Below are positions 32,958 through 42,086 of a stretch of DNA of 64,000 nucleotides, piece after piece. Positions within the stretch are counted from its first letter, which is position 1, and each line of letters opens with the position of its first letter. The notes beneath the pieces are model-generated. The model ran no database searches. It saw only the letters and a program-made list of their open reading frames with translations, and had not been told where the DNA came from. Where the stretch lies: positions 111,152 through 175,151 of the forward strand of contig NZ_JALDTZ010000003.1 of the NCBI RefSeq assembly GCF_023109105.1, in the 5' to 3' direction. Both the position numbers and the translations under genes were made by a program. Source of the DNA: Streptococcus mitis (GTDB lineage Bacteria > Bacillota > Bacilli > Lactobacillales > Streptococcaceae).

Positions 32958-33665
32958 ATGAAAGTCATTAAAGTTGAAAACCAAGTCGAAGGTGGAAAAG
33001 TTGCTTTTGAGATTTTGAAGGAAAGGTTGGCAAATGGAGCTCAAACCCTAGGACTTGCGACAGGAAGCAGCCCACTGGAGTTTTACAAGGAAATCGTTGA
33101 GAGTGACCTTGATTTTTCAAAACTAACCAGTGTCAACCTTGATGAGTATGTAGGGCTTGATGGGGATAACCCACAGTCTTATCGTTACTTTATGCAAGAA
33201 AACTTGTTTAACCAAAAACCATTTAAAGAAAGTTTCTTGCCTCGTGGTGTTAAGGACAATGCTGAAGCTGAAGTTGAACGCTACAATCAAATTTTGGCTG
33301 ACCATCCAGTTGACCTCCAAATCTTGGGAATCGGTCGCAATGGACACATCGGATTTAATGAACCTGGTACTCCATTTGACAGTCAAACGCATCTGGTAGA
33401 GCTTGACCAGTCGACTATCGAAGCCAATGCGCGCTTCTTTGACAAGATTGAAGACGTTCCAACCCAAGCCATTTCAATGGGGATTAAAAACATCTTGGAT
33501 GCCAAGTCAATCCTTCTCTTTGCTTACGGTGAATCAAAAGCAGAAGCCATTGCCGGAACAGTGTCTGGCCCAGTGACTGAGAGTCTACCAGCAAGTAGCC
33601 TACAAAACCACCCTGATGTGACCATCATTGCAGATGCTGAAGCGCTCAGCTTACTTGAAAAATAA
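32958..33665 (+). CDS. nagB: Glucosamine-6-phosphate deaminase
   Basis: 235 residues, typical of the Gram-positive form, which lacks the C-terminal extension of the E. coli enzyme. It converts glucosamine-6-phosphate to fructose-6-phosphate and ammonia, feeding amino sugars into glycolysis. Signatures include GLATGSSPL (phosphate loop), VNLDEYVGL (catalytic Asp), [14 protein letters not shown] and the lid residues that follow. ACGGAGGA precedes the ATG. Controlled by the NagR-type operator immediately upstream. Confidence 0.97.
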   Translation: MKVIKVENQVEGGKVAFEILKERLANGAQTLGLATGSSPLEFYKEIVESDLDFSKLTSVNLDEYVGLDGDNPQSYRYFMQENLFNQKPFKESFLPRGVKDNAEAEVERYNQILADHPVDLQILGIGRNGHIGFNEPGTPFDSQTHLVELDQSTIEANARFFDKIEDVPTQAISMGIKNILDAKSILLFAYGESKAEAIAGTVSGPVTESLPASSLQNHPDVTIIADAEALSLLEK

Positions 33666-33670
33666 AAAAG

Positions 33671-33697
33671 TGAAACCCTTTGGAATGAGTGGTTTCA
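33671..33697 (+). terminator. Weak terminator-like hairpin after nagB
   Basis: TGAAACC (33671-33677) and GGTTTCA (33691-33697) form a 7-bp stem with a 13-base loop. No clear T run follows, so termination would be inefficient. Confidence 0.35.
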
Positions 33698-33744
33698 AGA
33701 CTTGTATAAATGGCAGAAAAAATCAAAATTAAACCGCATTTTTC

Positions 33745-33773
33745 TTGACAATTATTCCTTTTACGTGTAAAAT
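33745..33773 (+). promoter_or_regulatory. rpsU promoter
   Basis: TTGACA (33745-33750), a 17-base spacer, TAAAAT (33768-33773), about 34 bases before the rpsU ATG. Confidence 0.8.
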
Positions 33774-33807
33774 AGAATAGATCTTGAACTTGAAGGGAGT
33801 GAAAAAA

Positions 33808-33984
33808 ATGTCTAAAACAGTAGTACGTAAGAATGAATCTCTTGACGACGCACTTCGTCGTTTCAAACGTGCGGTTACTAAAGCTGGTACTCTTCAAGAA
33901 ACACGCAAACGTGAATTCTATGAAAAACCTTCTGTAAAACGTAAACGTAAATCAGAAGCAGCTCGTAAACGTAAAAAATTCTAA
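33808..33984 (+). CDS. rpsU: 30S ribosomal protein S21
   Basis: 58 residues beginning [20 protein letters not shown] and ending in the arginine/lysine-rich [14 protein letters not shown], the standard bS21 sequence. It binds near the anti-Shine-Dalgarno end of 16S rRNA and takes part in initiation. The ATG at 33808 has GGGAGTG before it; an in-frame ATG eight codons upstream is in the leader. Monocistronic, with its own promoter and terminator. Confidence 0.97.
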
Positions 33985-33993
33985 TTAGAAATG

Positions 33994-34021
33994 AAAGGCT
34001 AGACTTGTCTAGTCTTTTTTT
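33994..34021 (+). terminator. rpsU terminator
   Basis: AGGCTAGAC pairs with GTCTAGTCT (one G-U), then eight T. Confidence 0.88.
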
Positions 34022-34049
34022 GCACATTGTATAGAGATAGGATGAACTT

Positions 34050-35012
34050 ATGAAAGAGTATATAAAAGAATATCAAAAGATGCGCGAAGAACGTTTTAAG
34101 GATTGGGGTTATTATTCAAATCCTATAAACTGGCAGGAATTTGAAGAGTCTAATCAGAGGATTTTTCATAAGTATTTGAAGGATTCGAAAGTATTGTCTG
34201 ATAGTGTTTTAAGGACAAAGTTGTACAGTAGCTTATTGCTAGATGATATCAAGTATTTTGCATACTATATAGCTTTTTTAGACGGAGATTATAAACAATT
34301 AAATAATGCTTTGTGGCAAGTTGGAAGAGACAAATTGATAAGAGGTGGTTTGCTTGCAAGTGCAACAATCTATACTGATGGTATTTTGAGAGGCTTATTT
34401 ACCTCATTTGCATGTAATGATTTTTCAGTCATTTCATCTTATATACCAGAAGACTTGCCTTTACTGAAAGGAACCTATTATCCCCAAAACGTCATTAATC
34501 TTTTATACGCTCTTTATTATCAAGATGAAGATAGATTATCAGAGTCTATTATACTGGCACAACAGTTTCTCGAGAAGAAAAAACGAACAGGTATGGAAGA
34601 ATTTTCTGTTCGGTATTTTATAAGTTTGGAAAGAAAAGATGCAGTTGCATTAAGTGACTCCTTGCAAAACTTATGCCTAGCTTATCAGAGACGGGGTTAT
34701 CCTTTTGAAAAGATAGATAAATGCTTTGCTGATGAAGTTCATGGTCTCTATCGATTGGTGAAATATTTTGACCATTCGATGTTCGAAGAAGTTAGTATGC
34801 CGTCTCATAAGACTTTTCTGAAGGATTTTGAAAAATGGCAAGTCCGAAATCAGTTTCCACAAGGTCAACAGTTCTATACCTATCCTCAAGATATGGCTGA
34901 TGCGAACAGAATATTAACAAAAGGTCTTCCAAGGATTTACTTAGAAAAATCTGGAAGGGACTTGGTGATAGACGTTGACCGATTTGCAGTAGACTTGTCT
35001 AGGTTAATTTAA
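34050..35012 (+). CDS. Hypothetical helical protein, possibly Imm49-family immunity protein
   Basis: A 320-residue cytoplasmic, mainly helical protein with no signal peptide. Its start MKEYIKEYQKMREERFKDW and layout recall pneumococcal proteins annotated as Imm49, a polymorphic-toxin immunity family, but I cannot confirm this by motif. Base composition is more AT-rich than hprK and rpsU on either side and codon use is poorer, suggesting later acquisition. No toxin gene is adjacent, so if it is an immunity protein it is an orphan. The ribosome-binding site is GATAGGATG, weak. Confidence 0.6.
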   Translation: MKEYIKEYQKMREERFKDWGYYSNPINWQEFEESNQRIFHKYLKDSKVLSDSVLRTKLYSSLLLDDIKYFAYYIAFLDGDYKQLNNALWQVGRDKLIRGGLLASATIYTDGILRGLFTSFACNDFSVISSYIPEDLPLLKGTYYPQNVINLLYALYYQDEDRLSESIILAQQFLEKKKRTGMEEFSVRYFISLERKDAVALSDSLQNLCLAYQRRGYPFEKIDKCFADEVHGLYRLVKYFDHSMFEEVSMPSHKTFLKDFEKWQVRNQFPQGQQFYTYPQDMADANRILTKGLPRIYLEKSGRDLVIDVDRFAVDLSRLI

Positions 35013-35108
35013 AAGAGTACGAAAAGACTTCCTAGTCAAATCTTTTCCCAAGTAACATCAAATAAATACTCCAAAGCCTGCAAAAATCTGAAATATCCTC
35101 CTACAATT

Positions 35109-35117
35109 TGATATAAT
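35109..35117 (+). promoter_or_regulatory. Extended -10 promoter of the hprK operon
   Basis: TGATATAAT about 30 bases before the hprK ATG. No convincing -35. A stem GAAAAGA/TCTTTTC at 35021-35047 just upstream may be a weak terminator for the preceding gene. Confidence 0.65.
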
Positions 35118-35148
35118 AGAGAGAAGAACTCATTTGAAGGAGGAAATG

Positions 35149-36084
35149 ATGTCGGTTTTAGTAAAAGAAGTGATTGAAAAGCTTAGACTAGACATTGTCT
35201 ATGGTGAACCAGAATTGCTTGAAAAGGAAATCAATACCGCGGACATTACGCGACCTGGTCTTGAAATGACAGGTTATTTTGACTACTACACACCAGAGCG
35301 AATCCAGCTCTTGGGAATGAAGGAGTGGTCTTATCTTGTTTCGATGTCCTCTCACAACCGTTACCAAGTCTTGAAAAAAATGTTTCTACCTGAGACGCCT
35401 GCGGTCATTGTTGCCCGTGGTTTGGTGATTCCAGAGGAGATGTTGAAGGCAGCCAGAGAATGTAAGATTGCCATTTTAACCAGCCGTACAGCTACTAGTC
35501 GTTTGTCTGGAGAATTATCTAGTTATCTGGATTCTCGTTTGGCAGAACGGACCAGTGTGCACGGTGTCTTGATGGATATCTATGGTATGGGTGTTTTGAT
35601 TCAGGGAGATAGTGGCATCGGTAAGAGTGAAACAGGTCTGGAGCTTGTCAAACGTGGTCACCGCTTGGTGGCTGATGATCGTGTCGATATTTTTGCCAAG
35701 GATGAGATTACTCTTTGGGGCGAACCAGCCGAAATCTTGAAACACTTGATTGAAATTCGTGGGGTTGGGATTATCGATGTTATGAGTCTCTACGGAGCGA
35801 GTGCGGTCAAGGATTCTTCACAAGTCCAGCTAGCTGTTTACTTGGAAAATTATGATACACATAAGACCTTTGATCGTCTTGGAAATAATGCAGAGGAAAT
35901 AGAAATTTCTGGTGTAGCTATTCCTCGTATCCGTATCCCGGTGAAAACAGGTCGTAATATCTCTGTTGTGATTGAGGCAGCTGCCATGAATTATCGTGCC
36001 AAGGAAATGGGCTTTGATGCTACGCGTTTGTTCGAAGAACGCTTGACAAATCTCATTGCTCAAAACGAGGTGCCTAATGCTTGA
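35149..36084 (+). CDS. hprK: HPr kinase/phosphorylase
   Basis: 311 residues. HprK phosphorylates HPr on Ser46 when glycolytic intermediates are high and dephosphorylates it otherwise, setting carbon catabolite repression with CcpA. Walker [10 protein letters not shown] is near residues 153-161, preceded by the HGVLMDIYG segment with the catalytic His; the family signature [17 protein letters not shown] follows. I use the second of two adjacent ATGs (35149), spaced 5 bases from AGGAGG. The stop overlaps lgt by 8 bases. Confidence 0.97.
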   Translation: MSVLVKEVIEKLRLDIVYGEPELLEKEINTADITRPGLEMTGYFDYYTPERIQLLGMKEWSYLVSMSSHNRYQVLKKMFLPETPAVIVARGLVIPEEMLKAARECKIAILTSRTATSRLSGELSSYLDSRLAERTSVHGVLMDIYGMGVLIQGDSGIGKSETGLELVKRGHRLVADDRVDIFAKDEITLWGEPAEILKHLIEIRGVGIIDVMSLYGASAVKDSSQVQLAVYLENYDTHKTFDRLGNNAEEIEISGVAIPRIRIPVKTGRNISVVIEAAAMNYRAKEMGFDATRLFEERLTNLIAQNEVPNA

Positions 36085-36865
36085 TCCAATTGCTATTCAT
36101 CTAGGTCCTCTAGCTATTCGATGGTATGCCTTGTGTATTGTCACAGGTTTGATTCTTGCGGTTTATTTGACCATGAAAGAAGCACCTAGAAAGAAGATCA
36201 TCCCAGACGATATTTTAGATTTCATCTTGATCGCCTTTCCCTTGGCTATTTTAGGAGCTCGTCTTTACTACGTTATTTTCCGTTTTGATTACTATAGTCA
36301 GAACTTGGGAGAAATTTTTGCCATTTGGAATGGTGGTTTGGCCATTTACGGTGGTTTGATTACTGGGGCTCTTGTACTCTATATCTTTGCTGATCGTAAA
36401 CTCATCAATACTTGGGATTTTCTAGATATTGCGGCGCCTAGCGTCATGATTGCCCAAAGTTTGGGTCGCTGGGGAAATTTCTTTAACCAAGAAGCTTATG
36501 GTGCAGCAGTGGATAATCTGAATTATCTACCTGCCTTTATCCGGGACCAGATGTATATCGAGGGGAGCTACCGTCAGCCAACCTTCCTTTATGAGTCTCT
36601 ATGGAATCTGCTTGGATTTGCCTTGATTCTGATTTTTAGACGAAAATGGAAGAGCCTCAGACGAGGTCATATTACTGCTTTCTACTTGATTTGGTATGGT
36701 TTCGGTCGTATGGTTATCGAAGGTATGCGGACAGATAGCCTCATGTTCTTTGGCCTTCGAGTATCTCAATGGCTGTCAGTTGTCCTTATCGGTCTTGGTA
36801 TTTTTATCATTCTATATCAAAATCGAAAGAAGGTCCCTTACTATGTTACAGAGGAGGAAAATTAA
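36077..36865 (+). CDS. lgt: Prolipoprotein diacylglyceryl transferase
   Basis: 262 residues with seven membrane segments. Lgt transfers diacylglycerol from phosphatidylglycerol to the lipobox cysteine of prolipoproteins such as the PstS and amino-acid-binding proteins in this window. The signature [13 protein letters not shown] carries the essential residues, and [13 protein letters not shown] follows. The ATG at 36077 overlaps the end of hprK and has CGAGGTG before it. The hprK-lgt pairing is standard in Firmicutes. Confidence 0.97.
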   Translation: MLDPIAIHLGPLAIRWYALCIVTGLILAVYLTMKEAPRKKIIPDDILDFILIAFPLAILGARLYYVIFRFDYYSQNLGEIFAIWNGGLAIYGGLITGALVLYIFADRKLINTWDFLDIAAPSVMIAQSLGRWGNFFNQEAYGAAVDNLNYLPAFIRDQMYIEGSYRQPTFLYESLWNLLGFALILIFRRKWKSLRRGHITAFYLIWYGFGRMVIEGMRTDSLMFFGLRVSQWLSVVLIGLGIFIILYQNRKKVPYYVTEEEN

Positions 36866-37249
36866 ATGTTAGAAGTTGCATATATTCTTGTAGCCCTTGC
36901 TTTGATTGTATTTTTAGTGTATCTAATCATTACTGTACAAAAGCTTGGACGTGTTATCGATGAAACAGAAAAGACGATTAAAACCTTGACTTCAGATGTG
37001 GATGTGACCTTGCATCATACTAATGAATTATTGGCTAAGGTCAATGTCTTGGCAGATGATATCAATGTCAAGGTGGCAACGATTGATCCACTCTTCAGTG
37101 CTGTTGCAGATTTATCGCTATCTGTTTCAGACCTCAATGACCATGCGCGTGTCTTGAGCAAGAAAGCTTCATCAGCGGGTTCAAAAACACTCAAGACTGG
37201 TGCAAGTCTGTCAGCCCTTCGTCTTGCAAGTAAATTTTTCAAAAAATAA
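36866..37249 (+). CDS. DUF948 membrane-anchored protein
   Basis: 127 residues: an N-terminal membrane helix (about residues 2-22), then a helical coiled-coil-like region and a basic end. This matches DUF948 proteins, which resemble methyl-accepting coiled coils; no activity is known. It starts one base after the lgt stop with GAGGAGG upstream, and belongs to the hprK-lgt operon as in other streptococci. Confidence 0.85.
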   Translation: MLEVAYILVALALIVFLVYLIITVQKLGRVIDETEKTIKTLTSDVDVTLHHTNELLAKVNVLADDINVKVATIDPLFSAVADLSLSVSDLNDHARVLSKKASSAGSKTLKTGASLSALRLASKFFKK

Positions 37250-37264
37250 AAAAGGAGAATCCTT

Positions 37265-37654
37265 ATGGGTAAACTATCCTCAATCCTTTTAGGAACCGTT
37301 TCAGGTGCAGCTCTTGCCTTGTTTTTAACAAGTGACAAAGGAAAACAAGTTTGCAGTCAGGCTCAAGATTTTCTAGATGATTTGCGAGAAAATCCAGAGT
37401 ATGCCAAGGAGCAGGTCTGTGACAAACTGACAGAAGTCAAGGAGCAGGCTACAGATTTTGTTCTGAAAACTAAAGAACAGGTTGAGTCAGGTGAAATCAC
37501 TGTGGACAGTGTACTTGCTCAAGCTAAATCATGCGCTTGTCAAGCGACAAAAGCATCAAAAGAAACCTTTAACAATCTCAAGGAGCAATGGCAAGAAAAG
37601 GCCGAAACTCTTGATGAATCAGAAGAGATTGTTATTGACATAACAGAAGAATAA
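37265..37654 (+). CDS. YtxH-domain protein
   Basis: 129 residues with an N-terminal hydrophobic segment (LSSILLGTVSGAALALFLTS) followed by the short basic turn DKGKQ and a long acidic helical region, the YtxH layout. Two cysteines occur in AQAKSCACQA. B. subtilis relatives are general-stress proteins; the role here is unknown. AAAGGAG precedes the ATG, 15 bases after the DUF948 gene, and a terminator closes the operon. Confidence 0.8.
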   Translation: MGKLSSILLGTVSGAALALFLTSDKGKQVCSQAQDFLDDLRENPEYAKEQVCDKLTEVKEQATDFVLKTKEQVESGEITVDSVLAQAKSCACQATKASKETFNNLKEQWQEKAETLDESEEIVIDITEE

Positions 37655-37655
37655 A

Positions 37656-37704
37656 CCATCACCATCTCTAGACGGACTTTGTATCTAGGGATGGTGATTT
37701 TTTT
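37656..37704 (+). terminator. Terminator of the hprK operon
   Basis: ATCACCATC (37658-37666) pairs with GATGGTGAT (37690-37698), with a CTAGA/TCTAG inner stem and a six-T run. Confidence 0.9.
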
Positions 37705-37721
37705 CTCGTAGCCTGTCTTTG

Positions 37722-37730
37722 TGGTATAAT
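37722..37730 (+). promoter_or_regulatory. Extended -10 promoter of hemW
   Basis: TGGTATAAT ends 7 bases before the hemW ATG at 37738, predicting a leaderless transcript. No ribosome-binding site is present between them. Confidence 0.75.
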
Positions 37731-37737
37731 AATTACT

Positions 37738-38868
37738 ATGCAGAAAAAACCAACGTCAGCCTATGTGCACATCCCATTTTGTACCCAGATTTGTTATTAT
37801 TGTGACTTTTCAAAAGTGTTTATCAAGAATCAGCCAGTCGATAGCTATTTGGAGCATTTGTTAGCAGAATTTCAATCTTATGATATTCAAAAGTTGCGAA
37901 CCCTCTACATCGGTGGTGGGACACCAACAGCCTTGTCAGCTTCGCAACTGGAGGTGTTATTGAAGGGCTTGACTAAAAACTTGGACTTGTCTGTCTTAGA
38001 AGAGTTGACCATTGAAGCCAATCCAGGCGACTTGGATGCGGATAAGATTACCGTTTTGAAAAACTCAGCTGTCAATCGTGTTTCGCTAGGTGTGCAGACC
38101 TTTGACGACAAGATGCTGAAAAAGATTGGGCGCAGTCATTTGGAGAAGGATATTTATGAAAATATCGACCGTCTCAAACTGGCTGGTTTTGACAATATCT
38201 CCATCGATTTGATTTATGCCTTACCTGGTCAGACCATGGAGCAGGTCAAGGAAAATGTGGCTAAAGCCATTGGGCTAGATATTCCCCATATGAGTTTGTA
38301 TAGCTTGATTTTAGAAAATCATACTGTCTTTATGAACCGGATGCGACGAGGGAAATTGCCTCTGCCTAAGGAGGAACTGGAAGCTGAGATGTTTGAGTAC
38401 ATCATCGCAGAGCTGGAGCGAGCTGGTTTTGAGCATTATGAGATTTCCAATTTCTCCAAGCCTGGTTTTGAAAGTCGCCACAATCTCATGTACTGGGACA
38501 ATGCTGAATACTATGGCATCGGTGCTGGGGCTTCTGGCTATGTCAATGGAGTACGCTATAAAAATCATGGTCCCGTTCGTCATTATCTCACTGCGGTTGA
38601 GGAAGGCAATACTCGCATCACCGAAGAACACCTGAGCCAAAAAGAGCAAATGGAAGAAGAAATGTTCCTAGGGCTTCGTAAGAAATCAGGGGTATCCATG
38701 GTGCGATTTGAGGAAAAATTTGGACGGTCTTTTGAAGGACTTTATGGAGAAATTGTCAGGGAATTGGTTCAACAAGGTCTCATGCAAATAGAGGGTGACC
38801 GAGTTCGCATGACAAAGAGAGGTCTCTTTTTGGGAGATACTGTAGCAGAACGATTTATTTTGGAGTAG
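37738..38868 (+). CDS. hemW: Radical SAM heme chaperone HemW
   Basis: 376 residues. The CxxxCxxC cluster motif is Cys15, Cys19 and Cys22, and the fourth cysteine characteristic of true HemN coproporphyrinogen dehydrogenase is missing (next residues DF), so this is HemW, a heme-trafficking protein formerly annotated hemN. Streptococci of this group do not make heme, which fits. IGGGTPTALS and EANPGDLD are further radical SAM motifs; a HemN C-terminal domain ends the protein. No Shine-Dalgarno precedes the ATG. Confidence 0.93.
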   Translation: MQKKPTSAYVHIPFCTQICYYCDFSKVFIKNQPVDSYLEHLLAEFQSYDIQKLRTLYIGGGTPTALSASQLEVLLKGLTKNLDLSVLEELTIEANPGDLDADKITVLKNSAVNRVSLGVQTFDDKMLKKIGRSHLEKDIYENIDRLKLAGFDNISIDLIYALPGQTMEQVKENVAKAIGLDIPHMSLYSLILENHTVFMNRMRRGKLPLPKEELEAEMFEYIIAELERAGFEHYEISNFSKPGFESRHNLMYWDNAEYYGIGAGASGYVNGVRYKNHGPVRHYLTAVEEGNTRITEEHLSQKEQMEEEMFLGLRKKSGVSMVRFEEKFGRSFEGLYGEIVRELVQQGLMQIEGDRVRMTKRGLFLGDTVAERFILE

Positions 38869-38869
38869 G

Positions 38870-39610
38870 ATGATGGGCTTAACTTATCAAATGAAAATAA
38901 AAATTCCTTTTGATATGGCTGATATGAACGGTCATATCAAACTTCCAGATGTGATTTTACTATCCCTACAAGTTTCAGGGATGCAGTCTATTGAACTGGG
39001 TGTTAGTGATAAGGCCATTTTAGAAAACTATAATCTGGTCTGGATTATCACAGACTATGATATTGAGGTGGCTCGTTTGCCTCGTTTTGCGGAAGAAATC
39101 ACCATCGAAACGGAAGCCTTGAGCTACAATCGACTCTTTTGCTATCGTCGCTTTACCATTTATGATGAAGAGGGACAGGAACTCATCCACATGATGGCGA
39201 CCTTTGTTCTTATGGATAGAGACAGTCGAAAAGTTCATGCAGTAGAACCTGAGATTGTGGCTCCTTACCAGTCTGAGTTTGATAAAAAAATGATTCGCGG
39301 GCCAAAGTATGCAAATCTAGAAGAGTCAATCAGTAAGGATTACCATGTCCGTTTTTACGACTTGGATATGAATGGTCATGTTAATAACAGTAAGTATCTG
39401 GACTGGATTTTTGAGGTTATGGGTGAGGATTTTTTGACCCACTATATTCCTCGAAAGATTAACCTCAAGTATGTCAAGGAAGTTCGACCAGGTGGGCTTA
39501 TTACATCGGCTGTTGAACGGACTGGACTGGAAAGCAAGCATGAGATTACAAGCGACGGGGCTACTAATGCCCAAGCTATTATCACTTGGCAAGAAATAAA
39601 AAAGGATTAG
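38870..39610 (+). CDS. Acyl-ACP thioesterase (FatA/FatB-like)
   Basis: About 245 residues forming two hotdog folds. NYNLVWIITDYDIEV in the first half and DLDMNGHVNNSKYLDW in the second, with the catalytic Asn/His, mark bacterial acyl-ACP thioesterases, which release free fatty acids from acyl carrier protein. Two adjacent ATGs at 38870 and 38873 leave the exact start open; the gene follows hemW by one base and is probably read by coupled translation. The next gene begins 9 bases after the stop. Confidence 0.88.
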   Translation: MMGLTYQMKIKIPFDMADMNGHIKLPDVILLSLQVSGMQSIELGVSDKAILENYNLVWIITDYDIEVARLPRFAEEITIETEALSYNRLFCYRRFTIYDEEGQELIHMMATFVLMDRDSRKVHAVEPEIVAPYQSEFDKKMIRGPKYANLEESISKDYHVRFYDLDMNGHVNNSKYLDWIFEVMGEDFLTHYIPRKINLKYVKEVRPGGLITSAVERTGLESKHEITSDGATNAQAIITWQEIKKD

Positions 39611-39619
39611 GGAGAAAGT

Positions 39620-40393
39620 ATGAAATATAAAGGCTATTTAATTGATTTAGACGGCACTATTTATAAGGGGAAAGATCGAATCCCGGCAGGAGAGGCTTTT
39701 GTCCATGAATTGCAAAAGCGGGACATTCCCTATCTCTTTGTGACTAACAATACAACCCGCACTCCTGAGAGTGTTCAGGAGATGTTGGCTCAGAATTTTA
39801 ATATTGATACACCCCTATCGACTGTCTACACAGCGACCTTGGCAACTATCGACTATATGAATGACTTGGGTCTTGAAAAGACTGTCTATGTCATCGGAGA
39901 AGTAGGGCTAAAGGATGCTATCAAGGCGGCTGGATATGTGGAAGACAAGGAAAATCCTGCCTATGTAGTAGTTGGCCTGGACTGGCAAGTCGACTATGAA
40001 AAATTTGCCACAGCAACTCTTGCGATCCAAAAGGGTGCTCACTTTATCGGAACCAATCCTGACCTCAACATTCCGACAGAACGAGGGCTTTTACCTGGAG
40101 CAGGTTCACTGATTACCCTGCTTGAAGTAGCAACACGAGTGAAACCTGTTTATATAGGAAAACCAAATGCTATCATTATGGACAAGGCGGTTGAGCATCT
40201 AGGTTTGGAACGTGAAGAGTTAATCATGGTCGGGGACAATTACCTGACTGATATCCGGGCTGGGATTGACAATGGCATTCCAACGCTCTTGGTGACGACA
40301 GGTTTTACCAAGGCAGAAGAAGTAGCAGATCTACCAATCGCACCGACTTATGTGGTTTCTAGCCTTGCGGAGTGGGATTTTGATGAAAATTAA
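39620..40393 (+). CDS. HAD superfamily IIA phosphatase (NagD/TIGR01457 type)
   Basis: 257 residues. Motif I is DLDGTIYKG (nucleophile and acid/base Asp), motif II VTNNTTR, motif III lysine in GKPN and motif [11 protein letters not shown]. The IIA cap subtype with this length fits TIGR01457, phosphatases of small sugar or nucleotide phosphates. GGAGAAAG precedes the ATG. The stop overlaps the following membrane-protein gene by 11 bases, in the hemW-thioesterase-HAD operon conserved in pneumococci. Confidence 0.9.
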   Translation: MKYKGYLIDLDGTIYKGKDRIPAGEAFVHELQKRDIPYLFVTNNTTRTPESVQEMLAQNFNIDTPLSTVYTATLATIDYMNDLGLEKTVYVIGEVGLKDAIKAAGYVEDKENPAYVVVGLDWQVDYEKFATATLAIQKGAHFIGTNPDLNIPTERGLLPGAGSLITLLEVATRVKPVYIGKPNAIIMDKAVEHLGLEREELIMVGDNYLTDIRAGIDNGIPTLLVTTGFTKAEEVADLPIAPTYVVSSLAEWDFDEN

Positions 40394-41000
40394 ACTGACC
40401 TTTTGGAGCTCTATGCTTTTTCTCTTCTCTCTCTCAATCCTTCTGACCATTTATTTGGCTTGGATTTTTTATCCGTTGGAAATTCAGTGGCTGAACTTAA
40501 CAGATCGCCTCTATCTAAAACCAGAAACCATTCAATACAACTTTCATATCTTGATGAATTACCTGACCAATCCTTTTAGTCAGGTCTTGCAGATGCCTGA
40601 TTTTCGTTCGTCAGCAGCTGGTCTGCACCACTTTGCAGTGGTCAAGAACCTCTTTCACTTGGTTCAGCTAGTAGCCCTAATGACACTGCCAAGCTTCTAT
40701 TTCTTTGTAAAAGGGATTGTGAAAAAAGGATTTCTATCTCTATTTAGTAAGGCGTTGTTCGCTTTAGTAATTTTACCTGTGTTGATTGGACTTGGGGGAG
40801 TTTTGATTGGTTTTGAGCAGTTCTTTACTCTTTTTCATCAAATTCTCTTTGTGGGAGATGATACCTGGCTTTTTGATCCAGCCAAGGATCCAGTTATTCT
40901 GATTTTGCCAGAGGCCTTCTTCCTCCATGCCTTCCTCCTCTTTTTTGCCCTCTATGAAAGCTTTTTTGGCTATCTATATCTAAAAAGTCGTAAGAAGTGA
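40383..41000 (+). CDS. TIGR01906-type integral membrane protein
   Basis: 205 residues with four membrane segments and a large extracytoplasmic loop between the first two, resembling the TIGR01906 family of low-GC Gram-positives, function unknown. The ATG at 40383 begins a normal hydrophobic N-terminus ([15 protein letters not shown]); an earlier in-frame start would add 11 residues encoded inside the HAD gene. Last gene of the hemW operon; a RUP-like repeat and a terminator follow. Confidence 0.8.
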   Translation: MKIKLTFWSSMLFLFSLSILLTIYLAWIFYPLEIQWLNLTDRLYLKPETIQYNFHILMNYLTNPFSQVLQMPDFRSSAAGLHHFAVVKNLFHLVQLVALMTLPSFYFFVKGIVKKGFLSLFSKALFALVILPVLIGLGGVLIGFEQFFTLFHQILFVGDDTWLFDPAKDPVILILPEAFFLHAFLLFFALYESFFGYLYLKSRKK

Positions 41001-41071
41001 AAAGAAAGATGTTTTTAATTTGTATATATAAAAATGTATATCATTTGAAACCATCGTTAAGAGTGAATTAA

Positions 41072-41264
41072 TACTCTTCGAAAATCTTTTCAAACCACGT
41101 CAGCTTCGCCTTGGATTATATATGTGACTGACTCCGTCAGCCTTATCTACAACCTCAAAGCAGTGTTTTGAGCTGACTTCGTCAGTTCTATCTGCAACCT
41201 CAAAACAGTGTTTTGAGCAACCTACGGCTAGCTTCCTAGTTTGCTCTTTGATTTTCATTGAGTA
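41072..41264. repeat. RUP-like repeat (copy 2) with internal duplication
   Basis: Same termini as the copy at 26027 (TACTCTTCGAAAATC at left, complement at right) but 193 bp, because a unit containing ACTTCGTCAGT and AACCTCAAA-CAGTGTTTTGAGC is repeated. It lies between a gene end and its terminator, within the 400-base gap between the membrane protein and spx. Confidence 0.75.
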
Positions 41265-41298
41265 TAGCCAAATCCAATTGCGTCAATCGTTCGCGAAC

Positions 41299-41332
41299 AG
41301 TCTATTTTTCTTGAAAAAATAGGCTTTTTTTT
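41299..41332 (+). terminator. Terminator of the hemW operon
   Basis: AGTCTATTTTT pairs with AAAAATAGGCT (one G-U), then eight T; located downstream of the RUP-like repeat. Confidence 0.8.
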
Positions 41333-41366
41333 CTAAAAATCCCTAGTCAAGCGCTTTATTTTTTTG

Positions 41367-41372
41367 TATAAT
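41367..41372 (+). promoter_or_regulatory. spx promoter (-10 TATAAT)
   Basis: TATAAT 35 bases before the spx ATG, with a weak TAGTCA at 41344-41349 (17-base spacing). Confidence 0.55.
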
Positions 41373-41406
41373 AGAGGTAGCAAAGTATAGATAAGAAGAG
41401 AAAAGC

Positions 41407-41808
41407 ATGATTACACTATTTCTATCACCGAGCTGTACTTCATGTCGTAAGGCAAAGGCCTGGTTAGAAAAACATAAGGTGCCCTTTGAGGAACACAATA
41501 TTATGACCAGTCCTTTAACAAGAAAAGAATTGCAACACATCCTTTACTTGACCGAAAATGGTACTGATGACATCATTTCAACTCGTTCAAAAATTTTTCA
41601 AAAATTGAATATTGATGTAGAGAGTATCTCGGTATCGGAATTGCTTCATTTGATTGAGCAGTATCCAAGTCTTTTGCGTCGTCCGATTATTATCGATGCA
41701 AAACGTATGCAGATTGGTTTTAATGAAGATGAGATTCGTGCTTTTCTCCCTCGTAGTTACCGTAAGCAAGAACTAAAAGAAGCAAGAATGAGAGCTGGTA
41801 TTAGTTAA
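41407..41808 (+). CDS. spx: Spx/ArsC-family transcriptional regulator
   Basis: 133 residues, the length of Spx. The redox switch CTSC is at residues 10-13, and the RPII motif (LLRRPIIID) follows near 95. Spx binds the RNA polymerase alpha C-terminal domain and controls thiol-stress genes; streptococci have two copies, SpxA1 and SpxA2, and I cannot tell which this is. AGAAGAG lies before the ATG. The stop overlaps the next gene by one base. Confidence 0.9.
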   Translation: MITLFLSPSCTSCRKAKAWLEKHKVPFEEHNIMTSPLTRKELQHILYLTENGTDDIISTRSKIFQKLNIDVESISVSELLHLIEQYPSLLRRPIIIDAKRMQIGFNEDEIRAFLPRSYRKQELKEARMRAGIS

Positions 41809-42086
41809 TGAACAAACAGTATAGTTACCCACTAGATTTGTCGTGGAGCACTGAAGAACTTGCTTCAGTGCTTTCTTTTTTTAATGATGTTGAAGCTGCC
41901 TATGAAGGCAAGGTAGAGGCTAAAAAGTTACTGGATTCCTATAAAGGATTCAAAGCGGTCGTGCCAAGTAAGAGCGAAGAAAAACGTTTGGGACGAGAAT
42001 TTGAAACGGTTAGTGGCTATTCGTTTTACCGAGCAGTTCAGGCGGCTAAGGAAAAAGGGGAAGGAAAGATTTCTCTTGGAAAGTAA
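41808..42086 (+). CDS. UPF0223 family protein
   Basis: 92 residues with the UPF0223 pattern: [19 protein letters not shown] at the start and [21 protein letters not shown] in the middle. The function is unknown; structures of relatives show a small helical fold. It is encoded between spx and the inositol-monophosphatase gene, the conserved order in streptococci, and overlaps both neighbours. Confidence 0.9.
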   Translation: MNKQYSYPLDLSWSTEELASVLSFFNDVEAAYEGKVEAKKLLDSYKGFKAVVPSKSEEKRLGREFETVSGYSFYRAVQAAKEKGEGKISLGK

